Origin: Bacteroidales bacterium | Lineage (GTDB): Bacteria; Bacteroidota; Bacteroidia; Bacteroidales; Bacteroidaceae | Direction: 5' to 3' | NCBI GenBank assembly: GCA_015060885.1 | Contig: SUXO01000008.1 | Coordinates: 1-64,000 of the forward strand | DNA: 64,000 bases | In this document: positions 1-9,368 of the stretch, in pieces | How the letters are laid out: every line of letters starts with the position of its first letter | Numbering within the stretch: position 1 is the first letter of the stretch | Made by a program: the position numbers and the translations under genes | Notes under the pieces: generated by a model | The model's input: only the letters and a program-made list of their open reading frames with translations | The model's database searches: none | What the model was told of the DNA's origin: nothing

Positions 1-109
1 CAGTAGTGAGCGGCAAGGCACGAAGCGACCGAAGAATGTCGCAGGCGTAGCAGCGACTTGTGAGCAAAGCAAGTGCCGACTGGTAAGTACGACTGCCCAC
101 GTTTTTGTG

Positions 110-205
110 CACTTTTTTCAAAAAGTGTAGCAGAAATCTTCGCTTAATTGAGAGAATAGCCGACAATAACACCGAGAAGTTTTGAGTAAGTCCCATGGAA
201 TTTGC
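110..205 (-). repeat. Dispersed intergenic repeat, copy A
   Basis: Read on the minus strand this holds the core ACTTCTCGGTGTTATTGTCGG followed by GCTATTCTCTC (150-180) and then an 8-bp hairpin CACTTTTT-tc-AAAAAGTG (110-127). The same core plus hairpin order recurs at 13701-13869 and 42491-42563. Bases 1-109 are non-coding in all frames and appear to be further repeat-like sequence. Confidence 0.6.
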
Positions 206-210
206 TGCCG

Positions 211-245
211 AACAAAAAAACGGGCCACCTTTTAGGGGTGGCCCG
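211..245 (-). terminator. Intrinsic terminator of the nucleotidyltransferase gene
   Basis: A perfect 9-bp stem (221-229 with 237-245, loop of 7) lies 25 nt past the minus-strand stop codon and is followed on that strand by seven T residues. Confidence 0.85.
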
Positions 246-269
246 GAAGAAACAATATCCTGTATTCAA

Positions 270-1175
270 TTAAAACAATTTGTTGGGATATTCGCCTGCG
301 TCAACGAGTGACTTTATCTTCTCAACAGTAGCAGGGCGGTCGGCAGCGTATGTAACGCCGAACCACTTAGCTGTGGTGTCGAGAACCTCGCAAGTAGCTT
401 CGCCGCTGTTGATGAGGTTGTCAACAACAAGAGGAATGAAGTACTCTGCCTTGGGTTTGTCGGCATTGGCTTTGAGGAAGTCAACAAACTGCTCCTCGCT
501 GTACTTGAAGTAGTCGGGTGTGAAGCCCCAGAAGTTCATTGAAACGGGAGTCTGCTCGCCAACGGGCTGCCAGTTGCCTTCCTCGTCCTTGTAGCAGATA
601 GTGCCGTCAACGCGCATAATTTCTGTGCGCTCAACAACACCGGTAAGCAGGTCTTGCTCGTTCTTTGAGCAAATGCCGCGTGCAACGCTGCCGTTCTCGC
701 TCAATGTGTTGCAGATGCGGAAACCTACCATGCTGTATTTGCCTGTGCTGCCTTCGGGAAGTTCGCTCAACCATTTGCCCATAACGGCGAATGCATCGCG
801 GCCATAGAAGTCATCGGCATTGATAACAGCAAAAGGTTCTTTGATAACATCCTTACCCATAAGAACAGCGTGGTTTGTACCCCAGGGTTTTGTGCGCTCT
901 GCGGGAGCTGTGAAGCCTTCGGGAAGGTTGTCGATAGCCTGGAACACGAGTTCTGTGGGAATGTGGCCCTCGTACTTGCTCAATACCTTGTCACGGAAGT
1001 CCTGCTCGAAATCTTTACGGATAACGAATACCAGCTTGCCGAATCCGCCACGGATAGCATCGAAGATAGAGTAGTCCATAATTGTTTCACCGTTGGGGCC
1101 CAGACCGTCCAACTGTTTCAAACCGCCATAACGGCTACCCATACCGGCAGCCAATACAAAAAGTGTAGGTTTCAT
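270..1175 (-). CDS. NTP transferase (sugar-nucleotidyltransferase) family protein
   Basis: A 301-aa cytoplasmic protein that opens with the nucleotidyltransferase signature VLAAGMGSRYGGLKQ, the NTP-binding glycine-rich loop of the NTP_transferase family (GlmU/RmlA-like fold). A further acidic motif INADDF (about residues 118-123) fits the metal-binding aspartates. Such enzymes join a sugar phosphate to an NTP, but the sugar substrate cannot be told from the sequence. No adjacent sugar kinase or phosphotransferase is present, so the context does not narrow it. Transcribed alone, with its own candidate promoter upstream and a strong terminator downstream. The start at 1175 gives the complete N-terminal fold. 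Confidence 0.85.
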   Translation of the reverse strand: MKPTLFVLAAGMGSRYGGLKQLDGLGPNGETIMDYSIFDAIRGGFGKLVFVIRKDFEQDFRDKVLSKYEGHIPTELVFQAIDNLPEGFTAPAERTKPWGTNHAVLMGKDVIKEPFAVINADDFYGRDAFAVMGKWLSELPEGSTGKYSMVGFRICNTLSENGSVARGICSKNEQDLLTGVVERTEIMRVDGTICYKDEEGNWQPVGEQTPVSMNFWGFTPDYFKYSEEQFVDFLKANADKPKAEYFIPLVVDNLINSGEATCEVLDTTAKWFGVTYAADRPATVEKIKSLVDAGEYPNKLF

Positions 1176-1362
1176 ATTAGTTTAGTTTTATAGATTAAAT
1201 AAAATAAGTTCTGTCTGTTTGTGTCGTGAAGGGTAGTCGGTTGCGGCTCGGTTCTCGGCATTCTCTTGCAGTTACTGCAAATATAGCAACAATCGAGCGA
1301 GAAACACATAATATGTTTTGATGTTTCTTGCAGCGAGTGCAGTCTATCTTCACGTTTTATCG

Positions 1363-1393
1363 CAAAGATAAATAATTGTTTTCTTTTTAAACA
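1363..1393 (-). promoter_or_regulatory. Candidate Bacteroidota promoter for the nucleotidyltransferase gene
   Basis: On the minus strand TATCTTTG (1363-1370) matches the TAnnTTTG -7 consensus, with a TTG-containing -33 element (1391-1393) 20 bp upstream. It would give a 5' leader of about 180 nt. The leader (1176-1360) holds no other recognisable feature. Confidence 0.5.
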
Positions 1394-1411
1394 ATATTTT
1401 GTACTCTTTTT

Positions 1412-3721
1412 TTAAAAAGGATATCCTATTGCAAAATGCCAGGCAAAACCATCGCCGAATGGCGACAGGTTGAAGTAGCCGTTACGCTTTGTCTTGTAGG
1501 GTGCGTGCAGGCCCAGTCCGAAGTCGAGGCGCAACACCAGGAAATCCAGGTCGTAGCGCACGCCGAACCCTGTATTGAGTGCCAGCTGTTTGCCAAAATT
1601 TTTCATCTCGAACAATCCGCCGGGGCGGTTCTCGTCCTCTTTCATAAGCCACACATTCCCGACATCGATAAAGAGTGCGCCGTGCAGTTGCGATATAATT
1701 CTGAACCTGTATTCAATGTTTGCCTCGAATTTGAGTGTTCCTGTTTCGTCGAGGTACGAATAGCGTGTCTCGGCAGCGGGGTGGTAACTGCCGGGGCCCA
1801 CTGTGCGCACCGTGAAGGCACGCAGGCTGTTGGCACCTCCAATATAGAACTGCTCGCTGTATGGGGCATACTCCGAGTTCCCATAGCAGTGCAGAACACC
1901 GGCCATTATTCGTGTGGCAATGTAGTTGCCCGAATTTATACGGTAAAGCTGTCGCCACTCGGCAGTGAGTTTTATGAATTGTGCATATGGGTTCTCAAAA
2001 ACTTTCTTGTTCTTTTCGCTCCACTTCTCGCCACAGGCATACAGGAGCAGTGATGTTACGTTTCCGGCGGCAGTGATGGAGCCGTCGAAGCGGGTTTTAT
2101 TGCGGTGTCTTGTGTTGGTATTGTCGTATGTGTATGTGTACTGCATCGCCGGTATGAACTGGTCGCGGAAACTGTTTTGCAGCGAGCGGTTGTCGGCAAT
2201 AATGGCATCGAACTTCCTGGTTGTGCTGCGCAACATATCGAATGTGAGGCGGAACGGGGTGATGGTGTGTGTGGTGGTGCTGTGCGAGAATATCTTGTAT
2301 GTGGCATCGCCTCCCACCTGCACCATTCTGAAAAATCCCGAACGGTTAAGCCGGTTGGCATATACCCTGAACGATGTCGATGCCGGCACACGCAGGTATC
2401 GGCGGTGCACTATGGGCAGGAACAGGCGTGGGAACGAGAGTGTTATGTCGGCTCCCATCTCCCAGGAATTTATGAGGCTGTGGTCCTCGTCGGTCTTTTC
2501 TCCCGTCTGCCATTCGTACGAGCCTTTGAGTGCGAGTGTGAGCGTTTCGCCACCGCGGAAGAGATTCTTGCGCGACAGGCTTATCTTGCTGCCGGGCCCC
2601 ACCTGGTCGTTGCTTTTCGATGTAAGGTTCAGTTCAAACGTGAAATCGTATGGCTTGTCCATTTGTGCGGTTATTGCCAGGTCGAGTGTGTCGCTCTCTC
2701 CCCGCGGGGTGAAGTTGAAGGCGGTTCCGCTGAATATATTCATCTTGCTTATCTGCTGCAACGACAACTGTTGCTGCTGTTGCGAGTATAGGTCGCCTGT
2801 GCGCAGGTATATGTTGCGCAGCAGTGTACCCATACGTACAGGTGCTTTCTTTGCATTATATATATAGGTTACGTTTCGCCTTTTAAGCGTGTCGGCGGCT
2901 ATGTTGCCGGCTGTGGCATTATTGTTGAGCAGCTGTATCTTTATGTCGCCAATGGTGTAGGGGCGGTTGCTGCGTGCCGGCAATCCCTTTTGCGGTTCTA
3001 TGAGTATGTCGGCTCTGCCGGGGTTGTTTATGGTGTCGGCATATATCTTTGTGAACGAGGGCTGGTAATAGTAGTAACCATTGTTACGCAGCAGGGTGCT
3101 TATTCTCTCCCGTTCCTTGTTCATACCGTTGGCACTGAACTGGCCGCCGCTCTGTATGAGCCGTTCGTGTTTAGTGGTTTTTATGAGGCTGTCGGCTTTT
3201 CCCGTGAAGTTGCGGTACTCTATGCTGTCGTATGTGTAGGGCCTGTTAAGGGTAATGTGGTATGCAATTTTTGCCTTCTTGCTGTTCTTTTTGTCGGTGA
3301 TAATCTCCTCGGTTACCGCTCCGTTGAAGTATCCGTAATATTTGAGTACGTTGCTTGCCACCTGTGCACGCAGCTCCGGGTTCACTTTCGATATGAGCAC
3401 CGGGCTCTTGCCGAACGTGTCGAACAGCCATTTGCCCACCTTTCCCTTGCTGTTGTAGAAGGTATTGTACCACCACAGTCCCACCGAAAAGGTCCTTATG
3501 CGTGAACTGCCGGCAATGGAGCCGTTGGGTGCGCACGAGAGTGCTGCAATGACCTCGCTCACAGCCTCTTGCCCTGTTGCAGTGGTGGCATACTCCTTCT
3601 CATCGGCAATGGTTATCTTCTTTATGCCGGTGTACAGCTGTTCGTCATCGGCTATGTGGCGGGTGGAATTGCAACCGATAAGTGTTAATGCAAGCAGTAT
3701 GTATATTATTCTATTCCTCAT
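1412..3721 (-). CDS. tamL: TamL, lipoprotein-type TamA/BamA-family outer-membrane assembly protein
   Basis: An Omp85-superfamily protein: N-terminal POTRA-like region followed by a surface-antigen (D15-like) beta-barrel ending in a terminal Phe (AIGYPF), the usual outer-membrane barrel signature. The ORF track starts at 3820, but the sequence MRNRIIYILLALTLIGC beginning at 3721 is a lipoprotein signal with the lipobox LIGC, so I use that start (769 aa). A lipidated TamA variant (TamL) paired with TamB is the known Bacteroidota form of the translocation and assembly module. The start codon overlaps the end of tamB by 11 nt, indicating translational coupling and joint action in inserting outer-membrane proteins. 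Confidence 0.85.
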   Translation of the reverse strand: MRNRIIYILLALTLIGCNSTRHIADDEQLYTGIKKITIADEKEYATTATGQEAVSEVIAALSCAPNGSIAGSSRIRTFSVGLWWYNTFYNSKGKVGKWLFDTFGKSPVLISKVNPELRAQVASNVLKYYGYFNGAVTEEIITDKKNSKKAKIAYHITLNRPYTYDSIEYRNFTGKADSLIKTTKHERLIQSGGQFSANGMNKERERISTLLRNNGYYYYQPSFTKIYADTINNPGRADILIEPQKGLPARSNRPYTIGDIKIQLLNNNATAGNIAADTLKRRNVTYIYNAKKAPVRMGTLLRNIYLRTGDLYSQQQQQLSLQQISKMNIFSGTAFNFTPRGESDTLDLAITAQMDKPYDFTFELNLTSKSNDQVGPGSKISLSRKNLFRGGETLTLALKGSYEWQTGEKTDEDHSLINSWEMGADITLSFPRLFLPIVHRRYLRVPASTSFRVYANRLNRSGFFRMVQVGGDATYKIFSHSTTTHTITPFRLTFDMLRSTTRKFDAIIADNRSLQNSFRDQFIPAMQYTYTYDNTNTRHRNKTRFDGSITAAGNVTSLLLYACGEKWSEKNKKVFENPYAQFIKLTAEWRQLYRINSGNYIATRIMAGVLHCYGNSEYAPYSEQFYIGGANSLRAFTVRTVGPGSYHPAAETRYSYLDETGTLKFEANIEYRFRIISQLHGALFIDVGNVWLMKEDENRPGGLFEMKNFGKQLALNTGFGVRYDLDFLVLRLDFGLGLHAPYKTKRNGYFNLSPFGDGFAWHFAIGYPF

Positions 3722-6700
3722 TTGCTTTTTTGCTCTTTGCTGCGGGTTCCTTGTCGCGTTTCTTGAAATATAAGAGTTCGTTAAGGTTATTGAACTTGCG
3801 CTTGTAGACATATCCCACACCTGTTTCGGTTATCTCTCCTTCGAGTATCGACTCATAGTTCTTGTCATAGAAGATGCGCAGGTAACGGTTGCCGCTGTTG
3901 CTTATCTTCCATTCGAGCGATATGTTGTTAATGAAACTCTGGTTGTTGTCGGGGCGGTCGCCGCTGTTTACCTCGCCCCCCACGACAATGGTCAGGCGGT
4001 CGTTCCAGAATCTTTTTGCGAAACTGAAACTGTAATTCATATATGAGCCGCCCGTCTCCTCGTTCTCCACATCGGCAATTCCCACGTTTATGCTCACATC
4101 CTTCATTGCGTTGCCCGCGATGTCGTTTATTTTTGCATCGAGGAACGATGTCAGGGCATTGGAAACGGTGAGGCCGCCCTTGCTGCCCACGTATGCTCCC
4201 GTTATAAGCATAGTTACGGCATATTTGTTCATGGTTTCGGTGTCGAGGGCGTTGAGCTCGTCCTGTATCACTGCGTTTTCGGGTGCTCTCATAGTGAAAT
4301 TCAGGCCCATATCGTCGAGCGAGTTGCTCAAATCGACTCCCACGTCAAATGCCACAGGCTGGCTGTTGCCGCCGTCGAAGCTCACCGGTGCTACAACTCT
4401 TTCAAGTGCCGTTATGTGCAGTGTGGGGTTAAGTGCATCACCGGTCCAGTAGACGTAGCTGCCGGGGCTTATGTTGAATGTCTTTAAAGGGATGACAGGA
4501 AGGCTGTATTTCATTTCGCCGTTGTTGAGCGTGTAGCGGCCCGTGAGCGTGAGCCCCTCCTCGTTGTTGTAGTTCATATTGAGCAGGCCACCCCCCTGCA
4601 ACTGTATGTAGCTGCTACGGTCGGGGGTGAGGTCGGCGTTTATCCACGCGCTCTCCTCGATGTCGAGCGTTATGGCCATTGTTATGTTGCCAAGCTGCGG
4701 CATCTCCTCTTTGGGCTTTGCGCTTGCAGGTTCCTTGAAGTTCACGAACTCCACAAGCCCGTCGAACTCGTTGTTGTTGGCAATTCCGCTCTCCTCCATC
4801 ACGTATGTTACATTGGTATTGCCCAGAATGGTTGCGCCGCCGTTTATCCTTAATGAATTTGCCGGTCCCTTTATGGTGGAATTTATATTGAGGTTCAGGT
4901 TGCCGTACACAATGGAGTTCTTTTGCCTGCGTGCATCCACCAGCGCATAGTTGCGTGCCCTCATTCTTATGTCGAAAAGGGGAGTGAGCAGGTTGGAAAA
5001 ATCAATGTTTCCGTCGATGTTAAAAGGGGTGTCGCCCTTTGCATAAATGTTGAAGTTGTCGAACATCATCTTGTTCTCCTTAATCTCCACCTTGTCGTTT
5101 ACAAGGCGCAGACGGCTGCCCAGCAAGGGGGCATCGAGGTTTACAGAGTCGAACCTTATGTAGCCGTCGGAGCGTGGGGCGGTTATATTCCCGTCGAGTG
5201 TGAGGTAGCCGTCGAGGTGCCCGTTGATGTCGAGGTTGCTCTCTTTGATGAATGCGTTGGCTATTTTAAGCGGGAAATGCGTTATGGTAGTTTCGCCCGT
5301 AATCATCTTGCTGTTGTCGTTGTAGTCGCCGTGCAGGTTCAGCACCTCCTCTTCATCGTGGTGGAGCAGCAGTGCAAGGTAGTGCGAACCGCTCTTCTTG
5401 GGCAGGTAAACGGCCTCGACAATCTCATTGCCAATGTATGTGCCCTCGTATGCAATGCTATCGCCGCGTATGTCGCCGCTGAACATCTCGCCGCTGTTGT
5501 CGTTGCGGTAGTGGATGTCGCAGTTCACTCTTCCGGCAATGTCGGGTGCAAAAGGCATTGTGCCGGTGAGGGTGCCCAGGTCAATGTTGTACAGTTCGAG
5601 CGTTATATCGTGCTTTGCCGTGCTGTCCTCAATGGTGTAGAGGTGCAGTCCCGCGTTGTTCCTGTCGGTTGCGGTGAGGTTGGCACTTACGGCATACTCC
5701 TTGCCAATGCTTATGTGGTTGTCGCGGTTTATGGTTATGGGCGTGCCCAGGAAGTAGGCCGACGGGGCAAAGCGTATGTCGAGCTTCTGCGGCATTATGT
5801 ATGTGGTGCTGCTTATGCTTGTCTTGCTATCGTCGCTGTGCCCTTTAAAGAATATGTCTGTATTAAGAGTGTCTTTCTGCAACTCTCCGCGTATGGCGGC
5901 AGTGAACTGCTCCTTCTTCTCTTTTGCCCTGTTGAGTGCCATAGTGTTGAATACGATGTTGTCGCCCCGCTGTCGCACGTTTATCTTTATGGTGTCGCTC
6001 TTGAAACCGGCAGCCGACAGTCTGTCGGCCTTGCCGTGCAGGGCAATGCCTTTTATGCTGTCGAGGGCGGCGGTGAGCTGTACATCGTCAAAGTTCACTC
6101 CTTGCACCGCAAGCAGGTTGGCAACAATGTTGTCGCGCCCGCAATTTATTCTTATGTCTGTTGCCGGCAATATATTGCCAAGTTCCGTAACGCGGAACGG
6201 CTCTTTCTGTGTGAAAGAGTGCTGCAACATAGCCTGCAAACTTTCTATCTGCCTCAACAGCTGCGTGTATCCGCCTTCAAGCGTGCCGTCGAGCGTGAAA
6301 TCGCCGTTGCGTGCATTTATGTGCGAGCCGTCGGGTGCTGTCGCAATATCAATGTCGAGCGGTGCGGGGGTGTACCTCTTTTTGCCTGTGTCAAGCACAA
6401 TGTCTGAACCTTTGAGTTTGAGGCTGTGTGTTTCGTGCAGGTCGCTTTGCGCCTTTATCTCCACGTTTATACCACCGCTTACAGGCTCATTGCCCAATCC
6501 CAGGGCGGCAAGGTCGATGTGCTTTATGTTCAGCTTGGTGTCGGTGGTTATTTTAAGGGTGTCGATGTGGTTGCTCGACAGCAACGTGAGGTCGGCATCG
6601 CGGTTGTACGATTGCATAGAGAGCAAGGCAATATTGTTGGCCTGATAGGCGCTCATTGTAATGTCGCTCAATGCCGAACGGTTGTAGTGGAGGCTGTCAA

Positions 6701-8258
6701 TGTCGGCTATAAGCTGGTAGTATGTATTGCCGTCGAAGATGTCGATGCCTTGCCCCGACAGGGCTGCACGCATCGTGAGTTTTGTGAGCGGCAGGGCGGG
6801 CAGCGAGGCATTTATGTCAAGTTCATCGGTTGCCACCTTTGTATCGTATGAACCGCTGTTTATGTCGTAGAAGGCGGTGATTTCTCCCTCTCCTTTGCCG
6901 GTGAGCAGCAGGTTGGTGTAGCATAAATCGCCTTGCAGCTTCGCTTCACCCTCTATAAACAGGGGTGTCGGTGTGGCAGTGCTCTTGTGTCCGGTAAAGG
7001 CATTGCTGTTTGTGATTTCTCCATTGAGGGTTAATGTTGCTTCTCTCTTTCGGTTGTCGGTAATGTTCTTGGCCCCTCCGTTGAGGCTTATTGCGGCAAT
7101 CTGCGGTATTGTTATTGTGGCGGTATCTATTTTTACATCGGCGGTTGTGCCGCTCAACAGTATGCGGGCATCGAGCAACGAGTCGGTCGCTCCTTTTATG
7201 GGGGTGACGAAAAACATCTCCGTGTCGCGCCTCTCTACGTGTGCTGTAATGTCGGCATTTATGGCTGTTGCGGTTTTAATGTCGAGTGGCAGCAGTGCTT
7301 TGCCATTGATGAACGTGCCGTTGGCACTTCTTATATCAATGACAGGTATGTTTACGCCTTTTTCGTCGGTCTCTACGGTGAGTTTTCCTTCCGTTATGGT
7401 TATGCCGCCATCCTGGGCAAATGCGAGTTTCTCAATCTTTGCGGCATATATGGGGTGGTGGTATGTTATATTTTTTCCTTGCAGGGTTATACCGCTTATT
7501 ACAACGGGGGTTGTTCCACTGCGCCTTCTTGCTGCATTGTCGAACAGGAACGAAGTGCCTTCGATCTCCAACCGTGCAGTGCTGTACAGGCTGTTGCCAA
7601 TATCGGCTACAACCCCTTTGGTGTTGAATTCGCCCACGCTTGTTGCAATGCTCAATGAGTCGGCCGGTATGTTTACTGCAACCTTTACATTTTCGATATT
7701 GCCCTTTTGCAGTTCAAAAACCCATTTCAAGGGTGTGGAACTCTCCTTTGCGGTGTTGCTCTTGGCAATATCTATGTTCACTTCGGTGTCGTGCAGGTTC
7801 AGTTGCTTTATATTAGCCTTCTCGGCTACAAGGTCGATGCCTCGCGCCACGGTTCTCAAATAACCTACCTTGCCTTTTATGCGTGTGCTTTCAATTATGT
7901 CGCGTGTGTCGACGGCAATGTTTTCGAGCGACAGGTAATCGACCTCAATTTCCCCTTTCATCAACGGCAACAGCCCCACGCTCACTGCAATCTCCTCTCC
8001 CTCGGCTATGGTGTCTTCCTTTTGTGTGAGCAGGAAATCCTTTATTGCAAGTTTCAGCGGGAAAGAGAGTCCCACGCTGCCTACGTTTATTTCAAAATCG
8101 CTGTTGGCAGCCACAGCCTCCGAAATCTTTCGTGTGGCATACTCCTGTACAGGAGGCAGGTAGAGCAGAAGCAGAAGAACCCATAGCAACACTATGGGAA
8201 CGGCAACCGCAATTGCCAAAACTCTTATGAACTTTCCTTTCCTTATGCCTTGTACCAT
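3711..8258 (-). CDS. tamB: TamB, translocation and assembly module inner-membrane subunit
   Basis: A 1515-aa protein with one N-terminal membrane anchor (about residues 14-37, AIAVAVPIVLLWVLLLLLYL), a long periplasmic region made of repeated short beta-strand segments, and a conserved C-terminal TamB (DUF490) domain ending near PDNNQSFINNISLEWKIS and IFYDKNYES. Family knowledge: TamB spans the periplasm as a lipid-lined beta-helix and works with TamA/TamL, and it is related to AsmA-like lipid-transfer proteins. It is the first gene of a two-gene operon with tamL. Long ORFs on the opposite strand (for example 4923..6407) are shadows of this gene. Confidence 0.9.
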   Translation of the reverse strand: MVQGIRKGKFIRVLAIAVAVPIVLLWVLLLLLYLPPVQEYATRKISEAVAANSDFEINVGSVGLSFPLKLAIKDFLLTQKEDTIAEGEEIAVSVGLLPLMKGEIEVDYLSLENIAVDTRDIIESTRIKGKVGYLRTVARGIDLVAEKANIKQLNLHDTEVNIDIAKSNTAKESSTPLKWVFELQKGNIENVKVAVNIPADSLSIATSVGEFNTKGVVADIGNSLYSTARLEIEGTSFLFDNAARRRSGTTPVVISGITLQGKNITYHHPIYAAKIEKLAFAQDGGITITEGKLTVETDEKGVNIPVIDIRSANGTFINGKALLPLDIKTATAINADITAHVERRDTEMFFVTPIKGATDSLLDARILLSGTTADVKIDTATITIPQIAAISLNGGAKNITDNRKREATLTLNGEITNSNAFTGHKSTATPTPLFIEGEAKLQGDLCYTNLLLTGKGEGEITAFYDINSGSYDTKVATDELDINASLPALPLTKLTMRAALSGQGIDIFDGNTYYQLIADIDSLHYNRSALSDITMSAYQANNIALLSMQSYNRDADLTLLSSNHIDTLKITTDTKLNIKHIDLAALGLGNEPVSGGINVEIKAQSDLHETHSLKLKGSDIVLDTGKKRYTPAPLDIDIATAPDGSHINARNGDFTLDGTLEGGYTQLLRQIESLQAMLQHSFTQKEPFRVTELGNILPATDIRINCGRDNIVANLLAVQGVNFDDVQLTAALDSIKGIALHGKADRLSAAGFKSDTIKINVRQRGDNIVFNTMALNRAKEKKEQFTAAIRGELQKDTLNTDIFFKGHSDDSKTSISSTTYIMPQKLDIRFAPSAYFLGTPITINRDNHISIGKEYAVSANLTATDRNNAGLHLYTIEDSTAKHDITLELYNIDLGTLTGTMPFAPDIAGRVNCDIHYRNDNSGEMFSGDIRGDSIAYEGTYIGNEIVEAVYLPKKSGSHYLALLLHHDEEEVLNLHGDYNDNSKMITGETTITHFPLKIANAFIKESNLDINGHLDGYLTLDGNITAPRSDGYIRFDSVNLDAPLLGSRLRLVNDKVEIKENKMMFDNFNIYAKGDTPFNIDGNIDFSNLLTPLFDIRMRARNYALVDARRQKNSIVYGNLNLNINSTIKGPANSLRINGGATILGNTNVTYVMEESGIANNNEFDGLVEFVNFKEPASAKPKEEMPQLGNITMAITLDIEESAWINADLTPDRSSYIQLQGGGLLNMNYNNEEGLTLTGRYTLNNGEMKYSLPVIPLKTFNISPGSYVYWTGDALNPTLHITALERVVAPVSFDGGNSQPVAFDVGVDLSNSLDDMGLNFTMRAPENAVIQDELNALDTETMNKYAVTMLITGAYVGSKGGLTVSNALTSFLDAKINDIAGNAMKDVSINVGIADVENEETGGSYMNYSFSFAKRFWNDRLTIVVGGEVNSGDRPDNNQSFINNISLEWKISNSGNRYLRIFYDKNYESILEGEITETGVGYVYKRKFNNLNELLYFKKRDKEPAAKSKKANEE

Positions 8259-8486
8259 AACTGCGCAAAGTAATCAAAAAAAACGCTATTATTACCCTTT
8301 TTACCGTCGGTTTTTTATATTTTTCTTTTTTAGAACGCGCGACGCGGTGCGGTTGTGTGCTTTTTATGAAGTTTTATCCCTCACAACTGCTTTTTTTAAG
8401 AAAATATATGTACCTTTGGTAAAAACCTCAAATAGGTACTGCCACCGCTGTGTGGCGCGTAAATGTTTTAACAATAAATATCGGTT

Positions 8487-9368
8487 ATGAAAAGTTTATA
8501 TCTGCCACTTCTTGCATTGTTGCTTGTGTGTGCCTGTTCGGCTCCGCAGGGCGAAGCCCCGGCCGGCGAGTTCGGAATAAGAGAATTGAACGACAGCAGT
8601 CCCGACTGCGACCAGTATGTGCTTATGCAGACATCTATGGGCGATATCAAGATAAAACTCTACAAGGATGCACCGCTGCACCGCAAGAATTTTGTAAACC
8701 TTGTGATGAACGGCTTTTACGACGGGCAACTCTTCTTCCGCGTGTCACAGGGTTTTATGATACAGGCCGGCGACCCAAAATCGCGTGGTGCGGCAAAGGG
8801 CGTGAAGTTGGGTACGACCGAAGTAAGCTATAATGTGCCAATGGAAATTGATGTGGAGAAACGCTGGCACAAACGCGGTGCTCTCTCTGCGGCGAGCCTC
8901 AAACCGGGGATATCCTCTTCGGGTTGTCAGTTCTATATAATCACAGGCAAAAAGGTGTACGACAAGAACCTCGATGCCCACGAGGTGAAGTACAACAAGA
9001 CCTTGCGCCGCCTTATGTACGAGAACTTGCAGAAACCTTATGCCGACAAGATAAACAAACTCTATGCCGAAAGCAAGAAGAGTGCCCAGAAGAAACGTGA
9101 ACTGAACGATATGATTCATATGTTCAGCGAAAAGACCGACTCGGCAATGGCTGGCAAGAAGTGGAGTTACACCAAGGAGCAGCGTCGCGGCTACAAAGAG
9201 GAGGGTGGTGCTTTCCACCTCGACGGTTACTACACTGTCTTTGGCGAGGTAATAGAGGGCATTGAGGTTGTAGAGGCTATTTCGGCAGTCGATTTCGATG
9301 TGCACGAACGCCCATTGAAGGATGTCGTAATAAAGAAAGTAACCCTGCTTCCCAATGGAGATAAGTAG
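8487..9368 (+). CDS. Cyclophilin-type peptidyl-prolyl isomerase, lipoprotein
   Basis: A 293-aa PPIase with a lipoprotein signal peptide (LLLVCAC, lipidated Cys about residue 17). The cyclophilin core is recognisable from FVNLVMNGFYDGQLFFRV and GFMIQAGDPKSRG through SSGCQFYIITG to YTVFGEVIEG. Between the two halves sits a charged insertion of roughly 70-80 residues (from DAHEVKYN to YTKEQRRGYKEEGG) rich in Lys and Glu; similar insertions occur in Bacteroidales homologues. A role in folding periplasmic or outer-membrane proteins is inferred. It overlaps the next gene by 14 nt. A TACCTTTG -7-like box lies at 8411-8418, without a clear -33 element. Confidence 0.88.
   Translation: MKSLYLPLLALLLVCACSAPQGEAPAGEFGIRELNDSSPDCDQYVLMQTSMGDIKIKLYKDAPLHRKNFVNLVMNGFYDGQLFFRVSQGFMIQAGDPKSRGAAKGVKLGTTEVSYNVPMEIDVEKRWHKRGALSAASLKPGISSSGCQFYIITGKKVYDKNLDAHEVKYNKTLRRLMYENLQKPYADKINKLYAESKKSAQKKRELNDMIHMFSEKTDSAMAGKKWSYTKEQRRGYKEEGGAFHLDGYYTVFGEVIEGIEVVEAISAVDFDVHERPLKDVVIKKVTLLPNGDK

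Noticed and set aside
4923-6407. 494-aa ORF on the plus strand inside tamB
   Set aside because: Lies entirely opposite tamB, composition is Val/Cys/Tyr-rich nonsense without any domain; a reverse-frame shadow.
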